A stretch of DNA of 64,000 nt, taken from assembly GCA_903902745.1 (NCBI GenBank), contig CAIUWA010000017.1:62001-126000 (forward strand). The letters run 5' to 3'. Shown here piece by piece: positions 17,682 to 26,676 of the stretch. A program made the translations under genes and the position numbers. The DNA is from an uncultured Opitutia bacterium. Lineage in GTDB: Bacteria; Verrucomicrobiota; Verrucomicrobiia; Opitutales; Opitutaceae. The first letter of the stretch is position 1. Every line of letters starts with the position of its first letter. Below the pieces are notes generated by a model. It was given only the letters and a program-made list of their open reading frames with translations. It ran no database searches and was not told where the DNA came from.

Positions 17682-18549
17682 CACGGCGCCGCTGCGGCGT
17701 GCCTGAGCGTCTTTCCACGCCGGGGACCGTCTCCGAACTGGGCGCGGTCTCCGCATGCGAGGCCGGCTGGCCGGGTTTGCGCTCGAAATCGAAGTCCGCC
17801 ACCAGCACATGGTGGTCGGAGGCGGGCGTCGCCTGCACCCGGTGGCTGATGCAGCGCAGCGGGGCGTTGAAGAAGACGTGATCGAGCACGAAGGGCCGGC
17901 GGCGCCAGGTGATCGCATTGCGCTGCACCGTGTCGAACCCCCGCTCGGCAAACTGCGTGATGAGGGAGTTGTGATGGCTGACGTTGAAATCCCCCGTGAG
18001 AATGGTCGGCCCCGGTGATGCCACCAGCTGGTCCGCGACCAGGTTGCGCTGAAAGGGATGTGTGGAGCTGCTGGAGCCCAGCATGAAGAAAGCCAGCAGG
18101 TGCGTGTTGTACAGCTGGAGATCGTGGCCGAGCACGGTGGTCTTGGCGCCGATGAGCACGCGGTCCGTCGGCGTCGTTTTCTTGCCGAAGAAATCAAACT
18201 CGACCGGCGGCGACGGGACGTCCCGCCGCATGCAGTCGCGCAGCGGTGTGCGGGAAAAAATGGCGAGGCCGATGCCAAAGGGCAGTTCGCGCGGGTCGGA
18301 CTTCGGATAGCTGAACCAGCTGTGGTAGCCGGCGAGCTCCGCCTTCAGCCGCGTGTAGTTGGGCGGCGGCTCCACCTGGGCTCCCCCGGGCGTCGCATGC
18401 TCGACCTCCTGCAGCAGGATGATGTCGGCATTGTGCCGGCGGATCTCCTTGATGGTTTCGTCGAGATTGATCGGCGCGCGATCCGGATAGGCGTCGTCCC
18501 AGATCTGCCCAAACTGCATATTGAACTGGAGGACGCGGAAGGTGCTCAT
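17665..18549 (-). CDS. Endonuclease/exonuclease/phosphatase (EEP) family protein
   Basis: A 294-residue metal-dependent hydrolase. EEP motifs appear in order: RVLQFNMQFG at the N-terminus, ILLQEVE near residues 43-49 (metal-binding Glu), TGDFNVSHHN in the middle and ASDHHVLVADFDF near the C-terminus (catalytic Asp-His pair). Family members cleave phosphodiesters in DNA, RNA, phosphoinositides or sphingomyelin, and the substrate is not readable here. No signal peptide is seen, so a cytoplasmic role is likely. The ATG at 18549 was chosen because the domain starts immediately (MSTFRVLQFN). Confidence 0.85.
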   Translation of the reverse strand: MSTFRVLQFNMQFGQIWDDAYPDRAPINLDETIKEIRRHNADIILLQEVEHATPGGAQVEPPPNYTRLKAELAGYHSWFSYPKSDPRELPFGIGLAIFSRTPLRDCMRRDVPSPPVEFDFFGKKTTPTDRVLIGAKTTVLGHDLQLYNTHLLAFFMLGSSSSTHPFQRNLVADQLVASPGPTILTGDFNVSHHNSLITQFAERGFDTVQRNAITWRRRPFVLDHVFFNAPLRCISHRVQATPASDHHVLVADFDFERKPGQPASHAETAPSSETVPGVERRSGTPQRRRASDRA

Positions 18550-18726
18550 CGGATGGATCCGCTCCGGGGGTTCAACCGCGTGCCGCGGAACCGGGGCCAT
18601 CGCCGGACTGGGGCGACCGCCGGCCGGTGTTCGACACCTGCAAACCGAGGAAGGCAAAGGTGCGGGAAAGCATCATGACGGGGCGTGTATAATTCGACGC
18701 AGGTGAGCGCCTTGCGGCAACCCTTT

Positions 18727-20073
18727 TTATTCGGGTTCGGCCGTGCCCTCGACCACCCATTCCCGCGCCTCGGGCACCTGCATGAGAAACGCGCGCAGGG
18801 CGGCGCTCAGGTGCTCGGCATAACGGAAATGCGCGCCCATCCCGGTGCGGAGTTCCGCCTCGTAGATGAACTTGTCGGCGTGCGTGCTGTGCTCGAAGGG
18901 CGTCTGGGCGCCCAGCAGCAGCGAATAAACATAGGCCGGCGAGCCACGCTGCAGGAGTTCCCGAGTGAGGGCTGCCTGCTCGGCGAGCAAGGCCGCGTGG
19001 GGGGTGGCCGGAATCTCCGGCGGGAGATAAAAGCCGGCCTGGATCAGCGGCGTGTAACGATGGCCCGTACGATGGCGGTTGAGGTCGCGGAGTTCGGCCA
19101 GCGCCATGTTATTCCAGGCAAAGCTCACGCGCATGCGGCGCGTCGCCGAGCCCTGGTGCCCGTAGCGGTTCGTGCGGTGGCGGAGCGCCTCGGCGATCGG
19201 CTGCGTCTCGGCCAGCCATGGCGGGGTGGCGCGGTCAGCCTGCACCCAGACTTCGTCGGCCAGCGGCGCAGTGGAAAGCCGGGCCAGCCCGAGCTTGATG
19301 CTCGTGGCGAGTTCCTGCGCGGCCTGCGCCTCGAAGGATTTCTCCGCGAAGCTATGCCGCATCAGCCGCGGCGACTGCTTGAGGAGTTCCTCCCGGATCA
19401 GCCTCGCGGCGGCCTTGGCCTCCAGCTGCGGCAGCGAGTCGAGGTGCTTGACCGTCGTGGCCCACATGCGCGAGGACTGGACGAGGCCGAGGTTGGTGCG
19501 CGTGGCGAATGGGATGAAGTAGCGCGCGCGGTCGAGGGCGTAGTTTTTGCGCAGACGGGTGACGACGGCGGGTTTCGCATCGGGCGGCAGGCGCACGAGG
19601 CCGGGCTGCGCGGTGGCGAGGGCGTCGAGCCGCGCATACTCGGTATGGTAGGCGGCGAAGGCCTTGGCCATGAGGGCCGACCAGCGCGGCGCCAGGTCGT
19701 CGGGGATGCCGAGCTCGGCGGCGGTGGGCAGGTTCGACGCATCCATCGTGATGTAGCGCGTGCTCGACTCCTGTCCGTCGGCCATCGTGGCGATCTCGAA
19801 AATTTTGTACGCGAGCCACATCGAGACATCATCGAGCGCGACCGCGAGCCCGCCCGTGAGGCCGCCGATGGAGGCGTGGCCGTAGTCGACGAACTTCAGG
19901 ATGCGGTCGATGGACGCGTCCGGGTTCGCGAGGTCGACCTTCTCCAGGATCTTGTGGATGCCCTCATTGCTGCGCGAGTAGCGCGCAAGGACGGAGGCGA
20001 GCAGCTCGGGCGTGACCTTGGGCAGATCGGCGGCGGTCGGCGGCGGGACAAGGGCGAGTCCGGTGATTCTCAT
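18727..20073 (-). CDS. Double-length ThyX-like protein (FAD-dependent thymidylate synthase fold)
   Basis: 448 residues, about twice a normal ThyX (220-250). The N-terminal half carries FVDYGHASIGGL at 61-72 and GQESSTRY at 100-107, matching the end of the ThyX signature RHRxxSxNExSxRY, but the RHR part reads IAT. The C-terminal half carries LNRHRTGHRYTP near 330-341, which keeps RHR but lacks the SxNE part, and later PFEHSTHADKF. Each half therefore keeps a different piece of the FAD/dUMP-binding signature. It may be a divergent methylating flavoprotein or a true thymidylate synthase of unusual build. No folate gene lies nearby. Confidence 0.7.
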   Translation of the reverse strand: MRITGLALVPPPTAADLPKVTPELLASVLARYSRSNEGIHKILEKVDLANPDASIDRILKFVDYGHASIGGLTGGLAVALDDVSMWLAYKIFEIATMADGQESSTRYITMDASNLPTAAELGIPDDLAPRWSALMAKAFAAYHTEYARLDALATAQPGLVRLPPDAKPAVVTRLRKNYALDRARYFIPFATRTNLGLVQSSRMWATTVKHLDSLPQLEAKAAARLIREELLKQSPRLMRHSFAEKSFEAQAAQELATSIKLGLARLSTAPLADEVWVQADRATPPWLAETQPIAEALRHRTNRYGHQGSATRRMRVSFAWNNMALAELRDLNRHRTGHRYTPLIQAGFYLPPEIPATPHAALLAEQAALTRELLQRGSPAYVYSLLLGAQTPFEHSTHADKFIYEAELRTGMGAHFRYAEHLSAALRAFLMQVPEAREWVVEGTAEPE

Positions 20074-20156
20074 GCGTGAGCGGAAAAGGTGTCACGCAAA
20101 GGCGCCGGCTCGCCAAGCCTGAAGCGGAATATCTTTGCGGACGGCTCGGTATCTCC

Positions 20157-20201
20157 CCGTCGGAGCCTGCTTGCAGAGTCCTACAACAGCAGGCCGTCGA
20201 C
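20157..20201. repeat. Fragment of a CCTGCTTGCAG dispersed element
   Basis: CGGAGCCTGCTTGCAGAGTC here matches one arm of the inverted repeat at 60036-60119 (GAGCCTGCTTGC / GCAAGCAGGCTC). It fills part of the spacer between the nuoN stop and the ThyX-like gene. Confidence 0.4.
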
Positions 20202-21725
20202 TCAATGCGCGAGAACCCACTGGCCGAACGCGCCCGGGTAGAAGCCGAGCAGCACGGAACTCACGGCCAGGACGATGAGGGCGACCCGGACCCAGCCAGC
20301 CACCGGGGTGCAGACCCGCGTCGCGACCGGCGCAGGTTCGCCGCCCGAGGGGAGCGAGGACGGGAAGAACGCGGCCTTGATCCAGCCGAAGTAATAATAA
20401 ATCGAGATGACCACCCCTCCGACCGCGATCGCCAGCAGCGGATAGAGGCCGGCCTTGAAGGCGGCGACGAAGATGAGCAGTTTGCCCATGAAACCCGCCA
20501 GCGGCGGGATGCCCGCCAGGGAGCCGAGGCCAATGGCGAGGATCGCGGCCAGGAACGGCTGCTCCTTGGCGAGGTTGGCATAGTGGTCGAGTTCCTGGTC
20601 GGCGTCGTTGCTGCCCGCGACGTGCGCCATGACGCCGAACACGGCAAAGGAAGCCAGCAGGTAGGCGGAGAGGTAGAACCAAATCGCACCGACCGCGAGC
20701 GGCTCCCGATAGGCCGCGATCACACCAATCATCAGGTAGCCGGCGTGCGAGATGCCGGAAAGGCCGATGAGGCGCTTCACATTGTGCTGGGTCAGGGCCG
20801 CGAGATTGCCGAACAGGATCGTGGCGCCCGCCATCACCGCGAGCACGGGAATGACGAGGTTCTGGTAGGGCGTGAAGACCCGCTGCGTGAGAATGAGGAG
20901 CACGGCGAAGCCGGCGGCCTTCGAGGCGACGGCGAGGAACGCCGTCACGGGTGTCGGCGCCCCCTGGTAGACATCGGGGATCCAGATCTGGAACGGCACG
21001 GCGCCAATCTTGAAGGCTACGCCGGCCAGCACCAAGACGATGCCAACGCTGGCGAGGAAATTGCCGGGATTGGCCTCAAGGAACCCGCGGAGCTGGTCGA
21101 AGTTCATCGAGTCCGCCGAGCCGCCCGGCAGCCCGCGGTTGCCGGCCACGCCGTAGAGCAGGACGATGCCGAAGAGCAGCAGCGACGAGCTGAGCGCGCC
21201 CATGACCAGGTACTTGAGGCCGGCCTCGAGCGACAGCGGGCTCTCGCGGAAATAACTCACGAGGATGTAGAAGCCCACGGTGACGGTCTCGAGCGCCACG
21301 AAAAACATCACGAAGTGGTTGGACTGCGCGAGGAGCATCATCGCCGCGGTGATGACGAGCACCAGATGGTAGAACTCGACGCGCGGCATGCGCTGCTTGG
21401 CGAGGCTCACGGTGCCGAGCAGGCAGACGAAGATCGAGCAGACGAGGAAGAACAGCCGCAGGAACTGCCCGTCGGCGGACAGGCGCAGCAGGCCGTTGAA
21501 GACCGTGTCCGTCCCGCTGAAGGCGGTGTTGAAATTGAGCGCGAGGCTGACCGCGATCACGACCTGGATGACGATGGCGGCGACCGGGATGAGCCCATGC
21601 TTCGCCTTCGGCAGGATGAGCTCGAGCACGAGCAGCAGCAGCGCGGTGAGACCGAGCATCAGCTCGGGGGTGATGGCCAGCCATTCGTTGTTGGCGGCGG
21701 CCTGCTGGAGGAGTTCGATGGGCAT
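20202..21725 (-). CDS. nuoN: NADH-quinone oxidoreductase subunit N
   Basis: A 507-residue antiporter-like membrane subunit of complex I, part of the proton-pumping arm. About fourteen hydrophobic segments are visible. Typical motifs are KYLVMGALSSSLLLFGIVLLYG, here seen as YLVMGALSSSLLLFG near residues 168-182, and GAVPFQIWIPDVYQGAPTP in the middle. It is the last gene of the nuoB-N operon, 15 bases after nuoM. Length and order match the usual arrangement. Confidence 0.96.
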   Translation of the reverse strand: MPIELLQQAAANNEWLAITPELMLGLTALLLLVLELILPKAKHGLIPVAAIVIQVVIAVSLALNFNTAFSGTDTVFNGLLRLSADGQFLRLFFLVCSIFVCLLGTVSLAKQRMPRVEFYHLVLVITAAMMLLAQSNHFVMFFVALETVTVGFYILVSYFRESPLSLEAGLKYLVMGALSSSLLLFGIVLLYGVAGNRGLPGGSADSMNFDQLRGFLEANPGNFLASVGIVLVLAGVAFKIGAVPFQIWIPDVYQGAPTPVTAFLAVASKAAGFAVLLILTQRVFTPYQNLVIPVLAVMAGATILFGNLAALTQHNVKRLIGLSGISHAGYLMIGVIAAYREPLAVGAIWFYLSAYLLASFAVFGVMAHVAGSNDADQELDHYANLAKEQPFLAAILAIGLGSLAGIPPLAGFMGKLLIFVAAFKAGLYPLLAIAVGGVVISIYYYFGWIKAAFFPSSLPSGGEPAPVATRVCTPVAGWVRVALIVLAVSSVLLGFYPGAFGQWVLAH

Positions 21726-21740
21726 GGCGGCGAACGGCGG

Positions 21741-23270
21741 TTAGCGGCCGGCGGTGAGGCGCGGCGCGTCCAGCATGCGGAAGGAGGCGGCGAGCGTGGA
21801 GTTGAGCGGCGTGGAAAGCGACTTCGGCCAGAAGCCGACGAAAAGCAGCGCGGCGAGCAGGATGAGCGCCGGGATTTTTTCGCGCCAGGAGAGGTCGGCG
21901 GGCGGATGCGCCGCAGTGACCTTGTCCAGCGCCTCCGTGGGCGGGCCGAAGAACACGGCGGCCACCGAGCGGAGCCCGTAAATGGCCGAGATGACCACGC
22001 CGGCCACGGCCGCGACGGTCATCCAGGGCGAGAAGTGCCAGAGGGCGACGAAGATTGTCAGCTCGCCCCAGAAGTTCGCGAAGCCAGGCAGGCCGATGCC
22101 CGCCAGTGTCGCCGCGACAAAGAAGGCCGCGAGCACGGGCGTCTTTTGCGCGAGGCCGCCCATCTGCGTCATGTCGAGCGTGTGCGTGCGCTGGTGGATG
22201 CTCGTCGCGAGCAGGAAGAGCAGCGCCACGGACAGTCCGTGCGCCACCATGAGCAGGACGACGCCGCCGACGCCAAGGACCGAGAAGCACGCGATGCCGA
22301 GGAAGGCATAGCCCATGTGCATCACCGAGCTGTAACCGAGCATCTGCTTGAGATCGCGCTGGGCGATGGCGATGAGCCCGACGACCAGCACGTTGCCGAG
22401 CGCAAGGTACGCGAGCAGGCGGGCCCAGTCCTTCGCTCCCTCAGGCAGAAGCGGCAGCGCGACCTGGATGAGGCCGTAGAGGCCGAATTTCTTGAGTACG
22501 CCGGCGTGGAGCATCGCCGCCGAGCTGGGCGCAGCGCCGTAGCCGAGCGGGGCCCAGGTGTGGAATGGCCAGAGGGAAACGAGGATGCCGAAGCCGAACA
22601 TCAGCAGGCCGAAGATGTGCTTCTGCGTGGTCGCGCCGATCGGCTCGGCGGCTAGCGCCTCGCGCAGCATGATCAGGTCAAAGGTCTGGCCGCTGTGGCC
22701 GCTCTTCACGTAGATCGCGATGAGGCCGATGAGCGACAGCATCGCGCCCGCGGTGAGATAGATCGTCATCTTCATCGCCGCGTAATTGCGGTCCCGGCCG
22801 CCCCAGATGCCGACCATGATGAACGTCGGGATCAGCGCCAGCTCGTGGAAGAAGTAGAAGAAAAACACGTCGACGCTCGCGAACACGCCCATCAAGCCGC
22901 CCTGCATGAACAGCAGGAGCATGAGGTAGATCTTCAGGCGCTCGGCGTTGGACTGGATCGCGTACAGCCCGGCCGCGAGGCCTACGAGGCCGGCGAGCAC
23001 GAACAGCGGCAGCGCGACGCCATTGAGGCCCAGCGCGAGCGTGATGCCAAAGCTGTCGAGTCCCGTGGAGTAGCGGGTGAAGAACGCGTACTTCGCACCG
23101 GCGTCCGCCGGGAAATTCATCCAAGCCCAGAGCGCGATGATCGCTGGCACGCCGAAGCCGACGTAGGCCAGCTTGATCGAGTGGCGCTTCGGCAGCCCGA
23201 GCAGGATGGCAACGGCCACGGCGAGCGGCGTCGCGATGGCCAGAAGCAGAGGATCGAAGTGAAAGTTCAT
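21741..23270 (-). CDS. nuoM: NADH-quinone oxidoreductase subunit M
   Basis: A 509-residue antiporter-like subunit of complex I. Typical features are a conserved LFFMQGGLMGVFAS-like stretch, FFFYFFHELALIPTF with the key Glu, and PFHTWAPLGYGAAPSSAAM followed by LHAGVLKKFGLYGL. The ATG at 23270 (MNFHFDPLLLA) is preferred over an upstream in-frame start because it lies seven bases after the nuoL stop. It sits between nuoL and nuoN. Confidence 0.96.
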   Translation of the reverse strand: MNFHFDPLLLAIATPLAVAVAILLGLPKRHSIKLAYVGFGVPAIIALWAWMNFPADAGAKYAFFTRYSTGLDSFGITLALGLNGVALPLFVLAGLVGLAAGLYAIQSNAERLKIYLMLLLFMQGGLMGVFASVDVFFFYFFHELALIPTFIMVGIWGGRDRNYAAMKMTIYLTAGAMLSLIGLIAIYVKSGHSGQTFDLIMLREALAAEPIGATTQKHIFGLLMFGFGILVSLWPFHTWAPLGYGAAPSSAAMLHAGVLKKFGLYGLIQVALPLLPEGAKDWARLLAYLALGNVLVVGLIAIAQRDLKQMLGYSSVMHMGYAFLGIACFSVLGVGGVVLLMVAHGLSVALLFLLATSIHQRTHTLDMTQMGGLAQKTPVLAAFFVAATLAGIGLPGFANFWGELTIFVALWHFSPWMTVAAVAGVVISAIYGLRSVAAVFFGPPTEALDKVTAAHPPADLSWREKIPALILLAALLFVGFWPKSLSTPLNSTLAASFRMLDAPRLTAGR

Positions 23271-23277
23271 CACGAAA

Positions 23278-25152
23278 TCAGAAAACACCCGCGGCATACG
23301 CCCAGAGGAGGACGGCGCCGATCAGGAACCAGTAGACGTAAGCGTGAAGGCTGCCGACGTGCAGCGCGCGGGCGCCGATGCCGATCAACCCGACCAGGCC
23401 GGAAACGCCGCGGATGACCAGGCCGGCCAGCGCGACCTGTTCGAGGAAGTTGAGCAGGATGGCGAAGCGCTGCTGGATCTTCGCGACGTAGTAATCGTAG
23501 ATGGCGTCGAAGGACTCCTTGAGCGCAAGGAGCGCGCCGAAGAGGCCGGGTGATTTCACCTCGAGGGCATCGCTCTCCGTCGGGCGGTAAAGTAGCAATG
23601 CCGTGCCCGCACCGAGGATCATCACGACGAGACTGGTGGCCAAAATTACCGAGTGAGCCGAGCCCTCGGCCTCGGGGACGAGAATCGCGACGTTGCCAGC
23701 CAGCTTTTTGAAGACGAAACCGTAGCCACCCACGACTGAGAGCAGGGCGAGGAGCACAAGTGGCACCGTCATACTGAGACCGCCCTCGTGCGCATGGCTG
23801 GCTTCCTCGCTGCGCGGCGCGCCCAAGAAAACGATCTTCCACAAGCGCACCATGTAGAGCGCGGTGAGCACCGCGGTAAACGCGAGAACGGCGAAGACGG
23901 CTTTGTTGTTCGCAAAGGCGAGATAGAGGATGGCGTCCTTCGAGAAGAAGCCGGCGAGGAACGGCAAGCCGATGATCGCCGCGACGCCAATCGTGAATGT
24001 CGCAAAGGTGATCGGCATCCTCGATTTCAGTCCGCCCATCTTGAAGATGTCCTGCTCGTGGTGGCAGCCGTAGATCACGGAGCCGGAACCGAGGAACAAC
24101 AGGGCCTTGAAAAAGGCGTGCGTGGTGAGATGGAACATCGCAGCGCCAACGCCGCCCACTAAAATCGAGTTGGGCAGGCCTCGTGCGTCTCCGATCGGAA
24201 TACCCTCGAGAGTCGGTCCGACTCCAAATGCGGCCACCATATAACCGAGCTGAGACAGCGTGGAGTAAGCGAGGACCTTCTTGATGTCGCGCTGCGTAAT
24301 CGCGCAGAGCGCGGCGTAGAGCGCCGTCGCCGTGCCGGTCCACATAATGACCGTGAGCGCCTGCGGCACCATGAGCACGTTGATGCGGCAGAGCATGTAG
24401 ATACCGGCGGCGACCATCGTGGCGGCGTGGATCAGGGCGGAGACCGGCGTCGGGCCCTCCATCGCGTCGGGCAACCAGACCTGCAGCGGGAGCTGGGCAG
24501 ACTTGCCGACTGCACCGCAGAAGAGGAGCAGCGGCACCCAGTTGCTGAAGACGTGATGCCCGGCCAGTTCGGTCAGGTTGACCGTCCCGTTGAGCCAGTA
24601 GCACATCACGATGCCGAGCAGGAAGCCAAAGTCCCCCACCCGATTCACGATAAACGCCTTCTTGGCGGCGTCGGCCGCGGACTGCTTCTCGTGGTAGTGG
24701 TTGATCAGCAGGTAGGAGCTGAAACCGACCAGCTCCCAGAAGATGAACATCATGAAAAGATTGTCGGCGAAAACGATGCCGAGCATCGAAAACATGAAGA
24801 CCGACAAACCCCCGAAGTAGCGCGCCTTCGACGCGTCGTCGTGCATGTAGCCGAGCGAGAAGACGTGCACGCACAGGCCGACGACGCCGACGATTGTGAG
24901 CATCAGCGCGGCAAGGTCGTCGAACTTGATCCCGAGCGAGAGCGTGAAATTGCCAAGCTTTAGCCACTCCATCGAGTTCTCAAAGCGCTCGCCGTGCAGC
25001 AGCAGGATAAGGGCGATAGCCGCAATGGCGGTGGCCGCAGTGACCGAGACCGCCGCGGCGATCCCGCCGGCCCGGCGCAGAAAGATCGCGATCACCGTGG
25101 CCGAGAGGAGCGGCAGGATCAGAACGAGGATGGCGTGCTGGAGCATGGTCAT
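23278..25152 (-). CDS. nuoL: NADH-quinone oxidoreductase subunit L
   Basis: A 624-residue antiporter-like subunit with the long lateral helix at its C-terminus. Characteristic motifs are [51 protein letters not shown] and [13 protein letters not shown]. The start [11 protein letters not shown] lies five bases after nuoK stops; MLQHA six bases later is the alternative. It is normal in length and has the expected pumping residues (Glu in WELVGF, Lys and His in the central helices). Confidence 0.97.
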   Translation of the reverse strand: MTMLQHAILVLILPLLSATVIAIFLRRAGGIAAAVSVTAATAIAAIALILLLHGERFENSMEWLKLGNFTLSLGIKFDDLAALMLTIVGVVGLCVHVFSLGYMHDDASKARYFGGLSVFMFSMLGIVFADNLFMMFIFWELVGFSSYLLINHYHEKQSAADAAKKAFIVNRVGDFGFLLGIVMCYWLNGTVNLTELAGHHVFSNWVPLLLFCGAVGKSAQLPLQVWLPDAMEGPTPVSALIHAATMVAAGIYMLCRINVLMVPQALTVIMWTGTATALYAALCAITQRDIKKVLAYSTLSQLGYMVAAFGVGPTLEGIPIGDARGLPNSILVGGVGAAMFHLTTHAFFKALLFLGSGSVIYGCHHEQDIFKMGGLKSRMPITFATFTIGVAAIIGLPFLAGFFSKDAILYLAFANNKAVFAVLAFTAVLTALYMVRLWKIVFLGAPRSEEASHAHEGGLSMTVPLVLLALLSVVGGYGFVFKKLAGNVAILVPEAEGSAHSVILATSLVVMILGAGTALLLYRPTESDALEVKSPGLFGALLALKESFDAIYDYYVAKIQQRFAILLNFLEQVALAGLVIRGVSGLVGLIGIGARALHVGSLHAYVYWFLIGAVLLWAYAAGVF

Positions 25153-25157
25153 CGGCG

Positions 25158-25463
25158 TCAGTTTTTCAGCGCGTTGAGTTCCTCGACCTGGATGGTCTGG
25201 CGGCGGCGGAAGAGCGCCACGATGATGGCGAGGCCGACCGCGACCTCGGCGGCGGCGACTGTGAGGATGAAGAAGACGAAGACGTCCCCGTCGAGCGTGC
25301 CGTTGAAGCGCGAGAAGGCCACGAGCGCGAGGGTCGAGGCGACCAGCATGAGCTCGAGGCACATGAAGATGACGAGGGTGTTCTTGCGCAGCAGCACGCC
25401 GAAGAAGCCCAGCGCGAAGAGCAGGCCGCTGAGCACGAGGTATTCGTTGAGGCCGGCGTTCAT
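25158..25463 (-). CDS. nuoK: NADH-quinone oxidoreductase subunit K
   Basis: A 101-residue membrane subunit with three hydrophobic helices and the conserved glutamates seen as CLELMLVAS and [11 protein letters not shown]. It starts at 25463 and overlaps the nuoJ stop by four bases (ATGA), implying translational coupling. The usual length is 100 residues. Confidence 0.96.
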   Translation of the reverse strand: MNAGLNEYLVLSGLLFALGFFGVLLRKNTLVIFMCLELMLVASTLALVAFSRFNGTLDGDVFVFFILTVAAAEVAVGLAIIVALFRRRQTIQVEELNALKN

Positions 25464-25981
25464 TTGATGTCCCCCATGCCTGCGAACTTCTTGCTGAGCA
25501 CGATCACCCCGAGCATCGCGATCAGCAGCAGGAAGCCGATGACCTGCACGGGCAGCAGATAGGTGGTGAATAGCAGCTCGGCGTAATTCTTGAGCACGGC
25601 GCCGACGGGCGCGGTGGTACCTACCGGGGCCGGCAGGGAGCTGAGCTGACCGCGGGTCTTGATCATGGTCACGCCAACGAGCATCAGCGCGAGGGAGGCC
25701 ACACTGGCGACCGCGGTCATCTTCTTGAACGGCCGCTTCACGCCGCCCTGCATGTCGAGGAGCATGACGATGAAGAGGAACAGGGCGACGACCGCGCCGG
25801 CATAGACCAGCACCAGCAGGGCCGCGAGCAGGTAGGCGTCGAGCAGCACGAACAGGCTGGCGATACCCATGAGGCAAAGCATGAGGCACATGGCGGCGTT
25901 GACGGCGTTCTTGTTCGCCACCACGCCCACGGCACAGGCGACCGTGAAAAAAGCAAAGAGGTAGAAGAGGGAATCAGCCAT
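25460..25981 (-). CDS. nuoJ: NADH-quinone oxidoreductase subunit J
   Basis: A 173-residue membrane subunit with five hydrophobic segments. The family motif [18 protein letters not shown], with the pi-bulge helix, is at about residues 58-75. The N-terminus [21 protein letters not shown] is a typical first helix. The C-terminal helix ends in [12 protein letters not shown]. It overlaps nuoK by four bases and follows nuoI by about 56 bases. Confidence 0.95.
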   Translation of the reverse strand: MADSLFYLFAFFTVACAVGVVANKNAVNAAMCLMLCLMGIASLFVLLDAYLLAALLVLVYAGAVVALFLFIVMLLDMQGGVKRPFKKMTAVASVASLALMLVGVTMIKTRGQLSSLPAPVGTTAPVGAVLKNYAELLFTTYLLPVQVIGFLLLIAMLGVIVLSKKFAGMGDIK

Positions 25982-26037
25982 GTGGCGGGACGGGAAAGGA
26001 AAGGTGTTGGGCGGCGGGCGCGGGTGGGCAAGGCGGA

Positions 26038-26577
26038 TCAGTGGGCGTTGCCGTGCTCCTCGGCGGCCTTCTTCTTGTCCCACTTGTGGTGCTGGTCGGG
26101 GAGCGTGCCGCCGAGTTCGTAGAGGCGGTCCTTGTGGTTGACCATCTCCGCGCGGGTGTAGCCGGTCATCGAGTATTGGTTCTGCAGGAAAATCGCCTCC
26201 TCCGGGCAAACCTCCTGGCACAGGCCGCAGTAGATGCAGCGCAGCATGTCGATGTCGAAGGCCTGCGGGGCCTTTTCAACGTGGCCCGTGGGCGCGTCGA
26301 GCGGGATCTCACCCGGCGTGATGCGGATGGCCTTGGGCGGGCAGACGAACTCGCAGAGCTGGCAGGAGACGCATTTCTCGCGGCCGTTGGGATCCTTCAC
26401 CAGCGTGGGCACGCCACGGTAGTGCTTCGGGATTTCCGGACGCTGCTCGGGGTACTCCATCGTTTCCGCCGGCTTGAGCATGCGTTTGAACGTGATCTTC
26501 AGGCCCCCGAGAATTTGCGGGATGTACGTGCGCTCGGCGAAGGAGAGCGGCTTGCGGGAGACGGGGATGACGGCCAT
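26038..26577 (-). CDS. nuoI: NADH-quinone oxidoreductase subunit I (two 4Fe-4S clusters)
   Basis: A 179-residue peripheral-arm subunit that carries clusters N6a and N6b and passes electrons toward NuoB. Both ferredoxin motifs are complete: CVSCQLCEFVCP and CIYCGLCQEVCP. The N-terminus (AERTYIPQILGGLKITFKR) is the usual membrane-associated helix. It lies between nuoH and nuoJ. The C-terminal tail is Lys/His-rich (HHKWDKKKAAEEHGNAH), which is common but variable. Confidence 0.97.
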   Translation of the reverse strand: MAVIPVSRKPLSFAERTYIPQILGGLKITFKRMLKPAETMEYPEQRPEIPKHYRGVPTLVKDPNGREKCVSCQLCEFVCPPKAIRITPGEIPLDAPTGHVEKAPQAFDIDMLRCIYCGLCQEVCPEEAIFLQNQYSMTGYTRAEMVNHKDRLYELGGTLPDQHHKWDKKKAAEEHGNAH

Positions 26578-26590
26578 GGCGGGAGAAGAA

Positions 26591-26670
26591 GTTATCGGTT
26601 ATCAGTTATCGGTTCACTGTTGCCGGCGACCCGTCGCTGTGCCCAAACCGTGAACAGTAAACTGTGAACC
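26591..26670. repeat. Tandem-armed hairpin between nuoH and nuoI, heptamer GTTANCG family
   Basis: The left arm steps through GTTATCG, GTTATCA, GTTATCG, GTTCACT (26591-26620). The right arm (26646-26670) is AACCGTG, AACAGTA, AACTGTG, complementary in the same seven-base phase. It occupies almost the whole nuoH-nuoI spacer. A related copy lies at 32934-33022. Confidence 0.8.
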
Positions 26671-26676
26671 CGGTGT

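Noticed and set aside
20076-22655. Plus-strand open frame of 859 codons
   Set aside because: It is antisense to nuoN and nuoM, highly charged (Glu/Arg/His-rich) with no domain, as expected from the reverse of hydrophobic genes in high-GC DNA.
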